A stretch of DNA of 64,000 nt from Granulicella mallensis MP5ACTX8 (GCF_000178955.2 NC_016631.1:5704001-5768000); one strand, 5' to 3'; shown: positions 9,401-17,134, numbered from the stretch's first letter. Program-made: numbers and translations. Notes: a model not told the origin generated them from the letters alone.

Positions 9401-10060
9401 AGGTTCCTGTCCCATGAGCTCGACGGCTATCTGCGCGGACGCTCCGGCGAGACGCGCAAGGAGCCGCCGCTTGGGCAGGTGCAGCGCGAGTCCTACGTCT
9501 GGTACCAGAAGGGCAGCCTCATCCTCTACGCGCTCTCCGACTACATCGGAGAAGACAAGCTGAACCTTGCGCTGCATAACTTCCTAATGCAGTACCGCTA
9601 CGCCAATGCCGACGACTCACAGTCCGGTCCCTACCCGGACACAAGAATGCTCGAAGCTGCCCTGCGGGCCCAGACCCCTGCCGACCTGCAGTACTTCATC
9701 GACGACAGCTTCGAAAAAATCACCCTCTACGACAACAAGACGATCCAGGCGACCTCGCAGAAGACATCCGACGGCAAATACAAGGTCACGCTGGTCGTCG
9801 AAGGGAAGAAGGCTTACGCCGACGGCAACGGCGTCGAGACGCCTGCCTTCCTCAACGACCTGATCGATGTAGGCGTCTTCAGTGGCAAGAAGGACGAGGA
9901 GAAACCGCTGTCCGTGCGCAAAGAGCGCATTACCGGCGGCCGGCAGACCTTCGAGTTCCTCGTGGACGAGCCACCGACACGCGCTGGAATCGATCCCTAC
10001 AACAAGCTCATCGACCGGAATCTGGACGACAACTCCACCGACGTAGTGAACCAGAAGTAG
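6422..10060 (+). CDS. ABC-2 permease fused to M1-type metallopeptidase
   Basis: A 1212-residue fusion. Residues 1 to about 270 form one ABC-2 permease half with six or so membrane segments, and residues about 330-590 form a second set, so the protein could supply the whole membrane channel for the ATPase upstream. After a last membrane segment (LFVLLVIGSGSWYFY) comes a gluzincin domain: zinc motif HELAH at 948-952, then SESLAEY at 971-977 in place of the usual NEGFAEY, with the third ligand probably E972. The canonical GAMEN exopeptidase motif is not seen; IEFPRY occupies that region. Fusions of this layout are known in Acidobacteriota. The peptidase is expected outside the membrane. Whether it cleaves peptides handled by the transporter is not known. 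Confidence 0.9.
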   Translation: MKLFWEFFSFELKVRLKSLSTYVYFAMWFFFSFLSVAAEDFITTGNGKQLLNGPFSNTILYMFFTLFGTIVIAAIFGTSVLRDFQRDTFQLIFTKPITKFAYLGGRWAGSFVTCVFVFSGIVFGEAIGSLMPWADHTRIVSGHAWWYLQPFLSIVVVQIFFLGSIFFLVAALSRKIVIVYLQGIAVLMIYLLLQAVFDATRSLEHFWSGILDPIGLQLASVIARYWTVAEKNSQLFSWSAHVGNGVFLYNRLLWIAVGFVSLGAVYLFFPMSVEALTAKSQGRRAAKAKREEESELQPRRSLVAAQMPSVQQNFGSGLWFTQLVSMTRLRISNITHELLFWALGVLIAFFALVNGYFAGHAQETNVWPVTFLMLQSVENTAVILLFVVATIYAGELVWRERDTRFAGIHDALPMRETTDWLSKFFALAFVEVVLLLVVMACGILMQTFSGFHQYDLLQYFKELFLIVFPSVMGIALLAFFVQTVVSNKFLGHAIVLGVFIMQPILNRWNIENSLLVPTQSPPYSYSDMNGYGHFVAALAWSTVYWTSIFAFLAVLSIALARRGAEDSWRARWGQARHRLPGLTPALGLFVLLVIGSGSWYFYNTHVLNTFYTQKQLRDFQAQYERDFKKYERFPQPKITSVDANIDLDPYHRSFSGTGHFVLQNKTPNPIQQIHITDQRQSVADVQFDRPFHHISSSFRDLYSIYQLETPLAPGEKLNMTFKVGYQSHGFRDGGERPELAYSGMFFDSSYFPTIGYSNDVEIDDPRRRREEKLPLLEDLPPRGDSLGSVTNLFTPTSDWISYRTTVSTPDDQIALAPGYLQRDWYQNDRHYFSYDMGDVKILDFFSYISGRYTVKKENYKGTSIEVYYDYHHPWDVDDMMQGARAGLDYYQANYSPFQYKQFRIIEFPRYRSFAQSFSNTSPFTETFFLSRVLNPKKDIDFTYFVTAHELAHQWWAHQLIGGRVAGSNMMSESLAEYSALRVAQKKYGDAQMHRFLSHELDGYLRGRSGETRKEPPLGQVQRESYVWYQKGSLILYALSDYIGEDKLNLALHNFLMQYRYANADDSQSGPYPDTRMLEAALRAQTPADLQYFIDDSFEKITLYDNKTIQATSQKTSDGKYKVTLVVEGKKAYADGNGVETPAFLNDLIDVGVFSGKKDEEKPLSVRKERITGGRQTFEFLVDEPPTRAGIDPYNKLIDRNLDDNSTDVVNQK

Positions 10061-10086
10061 CGACGTGCGACACTGACTATCGACAG

Positions 10087-10548
10087 ATGAACGACACCAG
10101 AAACTCGCCCAAGATCCTCGTACAACGCCTTCACCCAGCGGCTCAGCTTCCGCGCTACGCCCACGCCGGGCCCTACGGTGATTTGGCTGCCGACCTCTTT
10201 GCCGCCGAAGCCGCAACACTGGCTCCCGTAGGCCAGCCGGGCAGCACGCAGGCCGTGCGCACGGGCCTGGCCATGGAGCTTCCCTCGACCCACGGCGCAT
10301 TGGTCGAAGACCGCTCCGGGCTGGCACTGCGTGGCATCACGACGCTGGCAGGCGTCATCGATCCGGGCTATCGCGGCGAGCTCAAGATCGTGCTGACGAA
10401 CCTCGCGCCTGAGGCCCAGACGGTTGCGCCCGGCCACCGCATCGCGCAGCTCCGCATCGTCGAACGCATCCAGGCCAGCTTTGAAGAGACCAACACGCTC
10501 GCCGAAACCCCTCGCAACAACGCAGGGTTTGGCTCGACGGGCGCTTAG
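10087..10548 (+). CDS. dut: dUTP diphosphatase
   Basis: Trimeric dUTPase of 153 residues, hydrolysing dUTP to dUMP and pyrophosphate in the cytosol, which keeps uracil out of DNA and feeds dTMP synthesis. The five family motifs are present in order: GPYGDLAADLFA (I), EDRSGLALRG (II), GVIDPGYRGELKIVLTN (III), GHRIAQLRI (IV) and RNNAGFGSTG (V). Motif II has EDRSG where PRSG is usual, and motif V has NNAG where GxGG is usual, so it is slightly divergent. It lies 26 bases after the permease-peptidase gene and may be cotranscribed with it. Confidence 0.9.
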   Translation: MNDTRNSPKILVQRLHPAAQLPRYAHAGPYGDLAADLFAAEAATLAPVGQPGSTQAVRTGLAMELPSTHGALVEDRSGLALRGITTLAGVIDPGYRGELKIVLTNLAPEAQTVAPGHRIAQLRIVERIQASFEETNTLAETPRNNAGFGSTGA

Positions 10549-10594
10549 CGTTCGCCAAGATGTACCCCCTGTTTCTTCAGCCTCCCCACAAAAT

Positions 10595-10812
10595 CGTCAT
10601 CCTGAGCGAAGCACCTCGCGCTTTTGCGAGGTGCGCAGTCGAAGGCCCCCGAGAGTGGTTATCTCACCCACGACGCTGGGACCTTTTCCACCTCGAAAAC
10701 CCAGGCTCGAAGGCTTGAGGTAGAAAGGGTCTGAGAGATATGGGCAAGAGGTTGGCCCTCGGGGTCCTTCGACTCCGCGTCCCAAAATCGGGACGCTCCG
10801 CTCAGGATGACG
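10595..10812. repeat. Long palindromic intergenic repeat, family C (copy 1)
   Basis: It begins CGTCATCCTGAGCGAAGC and ends GCTCAGGATGACG, an inverted pair. Inside are a CCTCGCGCTTTTGCGAGG hairpin and a TCGAAGG / CCTTCGA inverted pair. Related copies lie at 24927 (split by the IS110 element) and 27883. The right end runs directly into the GGAGGGGGC Shine-Dalgarno of the next gene. Confidence 0.85.
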
Positions 10813-10831
10813 GTTCCGTGGAGGGGGCAAG

Positions 10832-12397
10832 ATGAACGACGAATTCGCTAACAGGAACACCTCACCTGTCATGAACACCGCGTCCACAACAAACAAAGCA
10901 ATCACAGGCCTCTGCGGCGCGGCCCTCTGCCTCAGCCTGCTGACCGCCGTTATCGCCAGCAGCCACTGGCCCCTGATCGGGGACGCCTCGCTGATGCACT
11001 ACGTCGTGTTCCTGATGCACCGCGGACTATTGCCCTACAAGGACATCGCCGACATCAACCTGCCGGGGACGTACGCCTTTGAAGCGGCGGCCATGGCTCT
11101 CTTCGGAGAGGGCGCCATCGCCTGGCGCGTCTACGACTTCACCCTGCTGGGAGCAGCGCTCGGAGCCTGCTTTCTCCTGGCCGGACGAAACCGCTGGTTC
11201 GCCGCGCTGTTCGCCGGCTGCACCTTCGCTCTGGTTCATTTTCAGGATGGCCTCGAAGAAGGTGGGCAGCGCGATCTGCTGATCGCCGCCCTGCTGCTCT
11301 GGGCCTATGTCGCGCTGTTTGCCGCACTGCGAGGCAAACGGCCACTCCGGATGCTCCTGCTCTTCGGAGTCAGCCTCGGCGCTACATTCCTCGTCAAGCC
11401 GATATTGCTGCCGCTTAGCGGGCTCTTGTTGCTTCTGGTGGGAGTGGTCCGGTATCGGCGCGGGCAAAAGCTGGTACCGGGAATCGCAGCCGCACTCGCA
11501 GGGATGGCGATCCCCGGCATCTGTACGCTGCTCTGGCTGCAATCTCATGGGGTTCTATCCGCTTTTTGGACGTCCGCGCTGCCCTTGATTCGCCTCCATG
11601 CCAGCCTGGGAGACAGGTCTCTGGGTTTTCTGCTCGCTCATTGCCTGTCGCCGATCACGGCGCTCTGCCTGCTTTGGGCGGTCCTTCAGTTCACCGGACG
11701 TCCGGCGCTCACGACGGAGCGGATTGCCTTGCTGGTGGGCGTCTTCGGGACACTCCTTGCCTATGTCATGCAGGGAAAAGGCTTCACCTACCAGCGCTAT
11801 CCCCAGCTCGCGATCCTGCTGGTCCTGATTGGGCTGGATCTGGACGAGGCCCTGTTGAGCAAAGGCGTACGTCGATCCCTGGCGATGGCAACCTGCCTCC
11901 TGGGTTCCTTTTTTCTTGCGCCACGGTTTGCCTGGCTTACGACGACTTTCTCGGGCGTGACTCGTTTTCAAAACGCCCTCACAGAGCAACTCGATGCCGT
12001 AGCCAGCAGGGACCAACTCTCCGGTCAGGTTCAATGCCTGGATACCTTTGGCGGCTGCATCGGAACGCTCTACCAGATGCGCCTCCCGCAGAGCACTGGC
12101 TTCCTCTACGATTGCTACCTGTTCACCGATCCCTCCGCAGAGAGAGAGAGCTACCGTGCCGCGTTCTGGACAGCCTACAAAACAGCCCAGCCACGAGTTC
12201 TCGTTGTGACGAACCAGTTCTGTTTCTGGGACCCGCGTGGCTTCAAAAAGTTGGACGAATGGCCAGCCTTCGCCGCAGACCTCGACCAGAACTACCGGGA
12301 GCAATCCGAGTGGCGCTCAGACGTGCCGAACCACTTCTGGCACAGGCCTGAGATGCCGTTTCAATTCAGAATCTACGTGCGCAAAGAGCATCCCTAG
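10832..12397 (+). CDS. Polytopic membrane protein, GT39-like
   Basis: A 521-residue inner-membrane protein with about ten hydrophobic segments in the first 360 residues and a soluble C-terminal region of about 150 residues. The early external loop has the segment YKDIADINLPGTY, which recurs in bacterial GT-C/PMT-like proteins, so a lipid-linked sugar transferase is the best guess. It is not close in sequence to the two glycosyltransferases at 1181 and 3850. A strong Shine-Dalgarno (GGAGGGGGC) precedes ATG 10832. M14 is an internal alternative. Function is otherwise unknown. Confidence 0.65.
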   Translation: MNDEFANRNTSPVMNTASTTNKAITGLCGAALCLSLLTAVIASSHWPLIGDASLMHYVVFLMHRGLLPYKDIADINLPGTYAFEAAAMALFGEGAIAWRVYDFTLLGAALGACFLLAGRNRWFAALFAGCTFALVHFQDGLEEGGQRDLLIAALLLWAYVALFAALRGKRPLRMLLLFGVSLGATFLVKPILLPLSGLLLLLVGVVRYRRGQKLVPGIAAALAGMAIPGICTLLWLQSHGVLSAFWTSALPLIRLHASLGDRSLGFLLAHCLSPITALCLLWAVLQFTGRPALTTERIALLVGVFGTLLAYVMQGKGFTYQRYPQLAILLVLIGLDLDEALLSKGVRRSLAMATCLLGSFFLAPRFAWLTTTFSGVTRFQNALTEQLDAVASRDQLSGQVQCLDTFGGCIGTLYQMRLPQSTGFLYDCYLFTDPSAERESYRAAFWTAYKTAQPRVLVVTNQFCFWDPRGFKKLDEWPAFAADLDQNYREQSEWRSDVPNHFWHRPEMPFQFRIYVRKEHP

Positions 12398-12453
12398 AAC
12401 CCGCCATCGTTGTCAGTTGAGGCAGGAATTGCTGGTTTAGGGAGCCAGCGACA

Positions 12454-13080
12454 TCACGAAACCGGTCTCTCGAAGAGCTTCTTGAAAACGATCTCCTTGA
12501 AGTCAAGCAGCGGGGCATCGCTCTTCTCAGCGCGCATGCGCAGCAAGGCACCTTCCCAGCTATTCAGGAGAAACTTTGCCAACAACGATGCAGGGAATTG
12601 ACCGCTTATCTCCCGTTGACTCTGCGCCTCCGCAATACAAGTCTCAAGAAGCTCGCACCAGGCTCCAAAATGTTTGGTAAGGCCGTCACGTATCAGTGCA
12701 CTCTGGTCAGCAGCTTCAGCGCTGAAATTACCCATCAAACATCCACGAACGTACTGTGAGGTCCTGAAGGCCTCAATCCTGTCATCGAAGTACGCTTCCA
12801 ATCGCTCTCGTGGAGTGGCATCCGGATTGAGGAGAAAACTGCGCAGCCTTTCCTGGCCTCGATTGGAATAGGCATCAATCACCTCCGCCGCAAACGCCTC
12901 TTTACTCTGAAAGAAGTTGTAAAAGGACCCCTTGGGTATGTCGGCGGCCTCGACAATACTCTGTACGCTGGTCCCGCCATATCCGCTCGCGTGGATCGTC
13001 TGCACCCCCGCCTGAATAAGCTTCTCCCGGGTACCTGGTTTTGGCTTTGGCCCCCGTTTTGCGGGCGAACGAGAATCCAT
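12454..13080 (-). CDS. TetR/AcrR family transcriptional regulator
   Basis: A 208-residue repressor-type regulator. The N-terminal helix-turn-helix is clear: TREKLIQAGVQTIHASGY, then TSVQSIVEAADIPKGSFYNFF with the usual recognition helix and YNFF close. The ligand-binding half contains YVRGCLMGNFSAE, typical of the AcuR/LmrA-like branch. M11 (13080) is chosen because the ten residues before it look unlike the family. It is divergent from the metallo-beta-lactamase gene at 13230, and the 149 bases between hold a perfect inverted repeat, so it probably represses both genes until an inducer, perhaps the hydrolase substrate, binds. Confidence 0.88.
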   Translation of the reverse strand: MDSRSPAKRGPKPKPGTREKLIQAGVQTIHASGYGGTSVQSIVEAADIPKGSFYNFFQSKEAFAAEVIDAYSNRGQERLRSFLLNPDATPRERLEAYFDDRIEAFRTSQYVRGCLMGNFSAEAADQSALIRDGLTKHFGAWCELLETCIAEAQSQREISGQFPASLLAKFLLNSWEGALLRMRAEKSDAPLLDFKEIVFKKLFERPVS

Positions 13081-13156
13081 AGGTGTTCCAAGTCTATCTT
13101 CACGCACCATGAACAGAAAGTCATGATTTTACAGATCAAATAATACAAGACGACCA

Positions 13157-13176
13157 GTCATATTGTATTGTATGAC
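13157..13176. promoter_or_regulatory. Candidate TetR-family operator
   Basis: GTCATA-N8-TATGAC forms a perfect 6+6 inverted repeat, with an overlapping ATACAA/TTGTAT pair just to the left, in the AT-rich gap between the divergent regulator and hydrolase genes. Size and place fit a TetR dimer site. Confidence 0.5.
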
Positions 13177-13229
13177 TACATTATCCTCATCCCAAATTGA
13201 TCTTCGAATCTTCTGATCCTGGAGCGACT

Positions 13230-14099
13230 ATGAACGGAATCGATACAAATAACGGAAGCCTGAAATGGGAAGTATTTACCAGTAAACGCCCTGGTCTTAG
13301 CCGCGATCTCCCTCCTGGCAAAGAGGACTTGATGTGGGTGTCGAACTCGTCGACGCTCATCTACGGTGAGCGCGATGCTGTCCTTGTCGATACCTTTCTG
13401 ACCATCGACCAATCGCAGGCATTGCTGAATTGGGTCATCGCAAGTGGCAAGAATCTTACCGCGATCTACCTGACGCACGGTCATGGCGATCACGTGTTCG
13501 GAGTTGGTTCGATTCTGGAGCATTTCCCGAATGCGAAAGCCGTTGCAACCCCTGCAGTCGTTGAGGCCATACGTGCGCAAGTGTCGCCAACATCGCTGGA
13601 AGAGTTTTGGCGCAAACTTTTTCCTGGACAGATTCCGGAGCATCTCCCCGTTGCCGATCCTCTCGAGGACAATGAACTAGAGCTGGAAGGACACAAGCTG
13701 GTTCCGGTAGATACAGGTAAAACGGATACGGCCCAATCGACCTGCCTGCATGTCCCGTCGATCGGGCTGCTCGTCGGTGGAGACACGGTCTACAACGGAA
13801 TTCATCCCTACCTCGCGGAGACCAACACGGAGAGCCGGCGTGAATGGATCGCTACGCTCGATAAGCTCGAGGCGCTAAATCCCCGAGCCGTCATTGCCGG
13901 GCACAAGATTCCAGAAAATGAAGACGGGCCTCGCATCATCGCCGAAACGAGACAGTATCTTCGCGATTTCAATCGTCTCGATGAAACCACCCATACCGCC
14001 CGCGAGCTTTACGATGCAATGCTTGAACTCTACCCTGATCGCGTCAATCCAGGCTCCCTGTGGGGAGGCTCGAAGGCTGCTAAAAAAGGCGTCTCCTAG
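13230..14099 (+). CDS. MBL-fold metallo-hydrolase
   Basis: A 289-residue metallo-beta-lactamase-fold hydrolase with the zinc motif THGHGDH near residue 93 and further ligands expected at LLVGGDTVY (Asp) and AGHKIP (His). GGAG lies 5 bases before ATG 13230, which is why the longer frame beginning at 13197 is rejected. There is no signal peptide, so it should act in the cytosol. The divergent TetR gene suggests substrate-induced expression. The substrate cannot be named; lactonase, thioesterase or detoxifying roles are all possible in this fold. Confidence 0.85.
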   Translation: MNGIDTNNGSLKWEVFTSKRPGLSRDLPPGKEDLMWVSNSSTLIYGERDAVLVDTFLTIDQSQALLNWVIASGKNLTAIYLTHGHGDHVFGVGSILEHFPNAKAVATPAVVEAIRAQVSPTSLEEFWRKLFPGQIPEHLPVADPLEDNELELEGHKLVPVDTGKTDTAQSTCLHVPSIGLLVGGDTVYNGIHPYLAETNTESRREWIATLDKLEALNPRAVIAGHKIPENEDGPRIIAETRQYLRDFNRLDETTHTARELYDAMLELYPDRVNPGSLWGGSKAAKKGVS

Positions 14100-14146
14100 A
14101 GACGATTCAAAGAGACGATTCAAGTAGCCACCAGTCGTTCGATCGG

Positions 14147-14174
14147 CGAAGCCAGAGGTGCATCTCTGGCTTCG
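14147..14174. terminator. Hairpin between convergent genes, possible shared terminator
   Basis: CGAAGCCAGAG and CTCTGGCTTCG form an 11-bp perfect stem with a 6-base loop between two converging metallo-hydrolase genes. No T-run follows on either strand, so it may be a factor-dependent or weak bidirectional terminator. Confidence 0.45.
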
Positions 14175-14251
14175 CTAGCCTGTATGCAACTCTTTCCCGC
14201 ATCTCGCGAGGATGAACCCTATTCGCTCTCTCGCGGCACAATTCGCATGCC

Positions 14252-15229
14252 TTACCCCGCAACCACCGGCTTCCCTTTCTCATTCCACTCCACATACGCC
14301 GCCGGAACCTGGTGATCGTGCGTGAACAACACCAGCCAGCGCTCGGGGATCGCCTGCGCCAGAAACCGTTTTCGCTGGGCGATGCAGGTAAGTGGATCGA
14401 GGTCATAGCCCATCACCCACGTTGGATCGAGATGGTGATGCGTCGGAATGAGGTCTCCGATGTAGCACGCATGCTCGCTCTGCGACTCCAGGTGCACCGC
14501 CAGCATGCTCGCCGTGTGGCCGGGGAAGGCTTCGACCCAGACACCGGGGACGATCTCGGTTGAGGTTTGAATTGTGACCGGAGGCAGCGATTGCGTCGCA
14601 GCCAGCCGCGGGTCTGTTGGAGTAAAGTCACCGGTGCCCTGCGGATCGAGCAGCGTGAGCTGGCCGCTGGCAATCAGCGGATCGTAGTTCGGCCCGAGAT
14701 AGCTGACCGCATCGCGCTCGAGCTGCAGCCGTCCATGCTCCAACTCTCCCGCCGCCGCGAAATAACGCGCATTCGGGAACGTTGGCGTCACGGAGCCATC
14801 GGGGTGCAGGGTCGTATTCCAGCCGCAATGGTCGAAGTGCAGATGCGTGTTGATCACATGCGTCACTTCATCGACGCGCACACCAGCAGCCGCCAGAGAG
14901 GCCGGTAGAAGCTCCTGGTTCGCGTGGATCTCACGCATCTTGGGCAGTTGTTTATTGCCGATGCCTGTCTCGATCAGCACCACGTGCTGCCCTGTCCGGA
15001 CGACGACCGTATTCAATCCCAGCAGGATACGGTTCAATTCGTCAGCGGGAGTGCGCTTCTGCCAGAGCGTCTTCGGCACGACGCCGAACATGGCGCCACC
15101 ATCGAGCAGATAGCTGCCGTCAGAACAAAATACGAGTTCGAAGTCGCCGAGAGTGCGGCGACCGCGAACAAGGTCCGCGTCTTGAGGGAGAGAAGCCGGG
15201 TGCACGTTGCCTGTCCTACTGGACATCAT
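14252..15229 (-). CDS. MBL-fold metallo-hydrolase (HLHFDH type)
   Basis: A 325-residue metallo-beta-lactamase-fold enzyme. NTHLHFDHCGWN carries the first zinc ligands, FPGHTASM the third histidine, CYIGDLIPTHHH the bridging aspartate, and LFTHDHQVP the last histidine. The long segment before the first motif (GAMFGVVPKTLWQ) is seen in the branch that includes quorum-quenching lactonase-like enzymes, but substrate is unproven. The start is ATGATG with no Shine-Dalgarno. A tandem GTCC-N4-GGAC repeat covers the start and the preceding gap. It is not a close paralogue of the hydrolase at 13230. Confidence 0.85.
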   Translation of the reverse strand: MMSSRTGNVHPASLPQDADLVRGRRTLGDFELVFCSDGSYLLDGGAMFGVVPKTLWQKRTPADELNRILLGLNTVVVRTGQHVVLIETGIGNKQLPKMREIHANQELLPASLAAAGVRVDEVTHVINTHLHFDHCGWNTTLHPDGSVTPTFPNARYFAAAGELEHGRLQLERDAVSYLGPNYDPLIASGQLTLLDPQGTGDFTPTDPRLAATQSLPPVTIQTSTEIVPGVWVEAFPGHTASMLAVHLESQSEHACYIGDLIPTHHHLDPTWVMGYDLDPLTCIAQRKRFLAQAIPERWLVLFTHDHQVPAAYVEWNEKGKPVVAG

Positions 15230-15263
15230 AGAACCACTGTCCTGATGGACATCCTATGAACCA
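15211..15263. promoter_or_regulatory. Tandem 26/27-bp operator-like repeat
   Basis: Two adjacent direct copies, 15211-15236 and 15237-15263, each have a perfect TGTCC-N4-GGACA inverted core (cores at 15213-15224 and 15239-15250) followed by ATCxTAxGAACCA. They lie across the start codon and immediate upstream region of the hydrolase gene. The form suggests two dimer sites for a regulator not identified here. Confidence 0.5.
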
Positions 15264-15270
15264 GAGAAGA

Positions 15271-15780
15271 CTAGGCTTGTGCCGCCTTGGCCGCAGCCGA
15301 TAACAGCTCGGCAGAGGCTGACGATTCAGCGAAATTGCCCACCCCGACCGGTGTCGTGAACGAGGAGTCGAACTCGCTCGCGGCGACTGCCAGTTCCAGA
15401 GCAGCACTGGCTTCGGCGATCTGTCTGGCGGGGGAATCCATATTCGTGACCGCCGTCACCGCTGAAGGCACACGCTTCAACTGGAAGCAGGAACGGCAAA
15501 GTACGGGTCGACCCTGGGTTGGCTTAAACGGAACGGTGGTCTCGATACTGCAAGCCGAGCACTTGGTCCGTGTTTCGGTGCGGGATAACGGCAACGCCGC
15601 TGCTGCCGCCACGTCCGGGTTCGCAGACCGTCCCAGACCAGCTCGCTTTGCCTTACAGAGCTTGCAGCGTTTGGGGTCGTTCTTGAACTGTTTGTCGAAG
15701 AAAAAAAGCTGCTCGCCGGCAGTAAAGACAAATTCATTGCCGCAATCACAGCACTTAAGGAGCCTATCGATGAATTCCAT
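15271..15780 (-). CDS. Zinc-ribbon protein with two CxxC pairs of knuckles
   Basis: A 169-residue protein. The first zinc ribbon has CCDCG near residue 10 and CKLCK near 40, with FTAGEQLFFFDKQ between, matching the bacterial probable zinc-ribbon domain. A second ribbon is formed by KCSAC and LCRSC around residues 73-97. The last 60 residues are Ala/Ser-rich and probably disordered. Start M18 of the open frame (15780) is chosen for its AGAAGG Shine-Dalgarno and because the ribbon starts immediately after it. Proteins of this sort are common in Acidobacteriota and Chloroflexota; no function is established. It lies upstream of the hydrolase gene on the same strand. Confidence 0.75.
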   Translation of the reverse strand: MEFIDRLLKCCDCGNEFVFTAGEQLFFFDKQFKNDPKRCKLCKAKRAGLGRSANPDVAAAAALPLSRTETRTKCSACSIETTVPFKPTQGRPVLCRSCFQLKRVPSAVTAVTNMDSPARQIAEASAALELAVAASEFDSSFTTPVGVGNFAESSASAELLSAAAKAAQA

Positions 15781-15942
15781 TGCGCCTTCTCCCACCGTGC
15801 GGGATAAGGATGAAGCGCGTCCGGAGATCATTGAGCCCCGAATGCGGATTCAAGCCTAGGTTTGCATATCGATTACATGTCGACAACGGGGCCCGATGAA
15901 CGGTAAGGACGGCACAGGTTCAAGCCATCCGGATACAGAGAA

Positions 15943-15969
15943 GGAGGAGATGCAACCTGCATCTCCTCC
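15943..15969 (-). terminator. Strong hairpin, probable rpsU terminator
   Basis: GGAGGAGATGCA and TGCATCTCCTCC form a perfect 12-bp stem with a 3-base loop. On the minus strand TTCTCTG follows, a weak U-tract. It lies about 100 bases past the rpsU stop. Confidence 0.55.
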
Positions 15970-16065
15970 CTTACTTGCACATCAGTTATGCACTGAAAAC
16001 GATTTCACTACTTTTCAATATCAGAGCCAGCCTGATACGGCTGGTCCCTGTTTCCTGCGTTGAAA

Positions 16066-16263
16066 TTAGTCTTGTTCTTTACGAACCTTTTTCCGATTGC
16101 GCTTGCGTGCGAGTGCTTCCTTTACACGCTTTTTCTCGCCTGGTTTCAGGTAGAAAGAGTGACGCTTGACCTCCTTGATGATGTCTTCCGTCTGCACCTT
16201 GCGCTTGAAACGGCGCAGTGCATTCTCAAGGGGTTCGCCTTCTTGAACGCGAACTTCTGCCAA
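16066..16263 (-). CDS. rpsU: 30S ribosomal protein S21
   Basis: Small-subunit protein S21, 65 residues, with EVRVQEGEPLENALRRFKR at the N-terminus and a very basic C-terminal helix. An upstream ATG would give a 92-residue protein, but the 27 extra residues are unrelated to S21. A consensus GGAGGT sits exactly 9 bases before a TTG codon at 16263, so the true start is TTG, giving MAEVRVQEG. It is monocistronic here. Confidence 0.95.
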   Translation of the reverse strand: MAEVRVQEGEPLENALRRFKRKVQTEDIIKEVKRHSFYLKPGEKKRVKEALARKRNRKKVRKEQD

Positions 16264-16526
16264 GTTGTATACACCTCCAGACCTGCCAAAGTGGGCCTCA
16301 CTATCATATCCGTACTCAACCTGTCTGGCCACAGGAAAGTGCAATGAAATGCAATTATTGCAATTAAGTGCTACTTCTTCTTTGCGCTCAAAAAGCCCTG
16401 CTCAGGGATACGATTTAGAATCGCGCCTCCTTTTCTTCAGCAATTTTCCTTGTTTTCTTCAATTTAGGCTCGAAGGCGTTGCGGCGGTTGCGGCTCAGGC
16501 GTCTACAGGGGGGGAGAGAGCGGCAT

Positions 16527-16557
16527 GCAGGTGTTTCTCCTCAGGAAAAACACCTGC
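16527..16557. terminator. Hairpin in the rpsU / carbonic-anhydrase-like intergenic region
   Basis: GCAGGTGTTT and AAACACCTGC form a 10-bp stem with an 11-base loop, about 50 bases before the divergent gene at 16610. It has no T-run on the plus strand. The role is uncertain. The rest of 16264-16596 is AT-richer promoter-type sequence for rpsU with nothing else recognised. Confidence 0.3.
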
Positions 16558-16596
16558 ACGCTCTTCCGTGGGTAACAGGTAAAGTCGAAACCTCTC

Positions 16597-16602
16597 TAGA
16601 CT
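16597..16602 (+). promoter_or_regulatory. TAGACT -10-like box, leaderless-type promoter
   Basis: TAGACT ends 7 bases before ATG 16610, and no Shine-Dalgarno precedes the ATG. The same hexamer and nearly the same spacing occur before hisS. The -35 is not clear. Confidence 0.45.
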
Positions 16603-16609
16603 TGTACTT

Positions 16610-17134
16610 ATGATCCGACCCCATCGAGGACATCATCCCGCAGTGCCTGCATCCGCTTATGTCGATCTCTCCGCCCAGGTGATCGGAGACGTGACTCTGG
16701 GCGAAAACGCCAGCGTCTGGATGAACGCCGTACTGCGCGGCGATGTGCACTCCATCACCATCGGCACGGGTTCCAACGTTCAGGACTGTGCCGTGCTTCA
16801 CGGCATGAAGGGTCTCTATCCGGTCATCGTCGGAGAGCGGGTGACCATCGGTCACAACGCCACCGTGCACGGCTGTGTGCTCGAAGACGATGTGCTGATC
16901 GGTATCGGCGCCATCATCCTGAACGGCGCGCATATCGGTGCCGGATCGATCGTTGCCGCCGGGGCTGTCATACCGGAGCGTACAGTTATTCCGCCGCGTA
17001 GCCTTGTCGCGGGCGTTCCCGGCAAAGTGCGCCGGTCGATCAGTGATAACGACTTCGAGATGATCCAAGGCTATGCCCGGAACTATCTCGAATACACCAA
17101 GGCCTACCTGGCCGAAACCCAGACGACGCTATAG
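16610..17134 (+). CDS. Gamma-carbonic-anhydrase-like left-handed beta-helix protein
   Basis: A 174-residue cytosolic protein of the YrdA/PaaY/gamma-carbonic-anhydrase family, a trimer of left-handed beta-helices. Hexapeptide repeats run from VIGDVTLGENASVW through IVAAGAVIP, then come ARGVP-like LVAGVPGKVRR and a C-terminal helix. The metal-binding positions look intact: the histidine in VLHGM and the two in TIGHNATVHGC. Carbonic anhydrase or thioesterase-like activity is known in the family, but many members are uncharacterised. ATG 16610 follows a -10-like box by 7 bases. Confidence 0.88.
   Translation: MIRPHRGHHPAVPASAYVDLSAQVIGDVTLGENASVWMNAVLRGDVHSITIGTGSNVQDCAVLHGMKGLYPVIVGERVTIGHNATVHGCVLEDDVLIGIGAIILNGAHIGAGSIVAAGAVIPERTVIPPRSLVAGVPGKVRRSISDNDFEMIQGYARNYLEYTKAYLAETQTTL

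Noticed and set aside
8087-9577. 496-codon minus frame opposite the permease-peptidase
   Set aside because: The plus-strand zinc motif and fold are clear; no support for the antisense frame.
13197-13229. Upstream start of the TetR-linked hydrolase
   Set aside because: The downstream ATG at 13230 has GGAG at proper spacing and the extra residues are not family-like.
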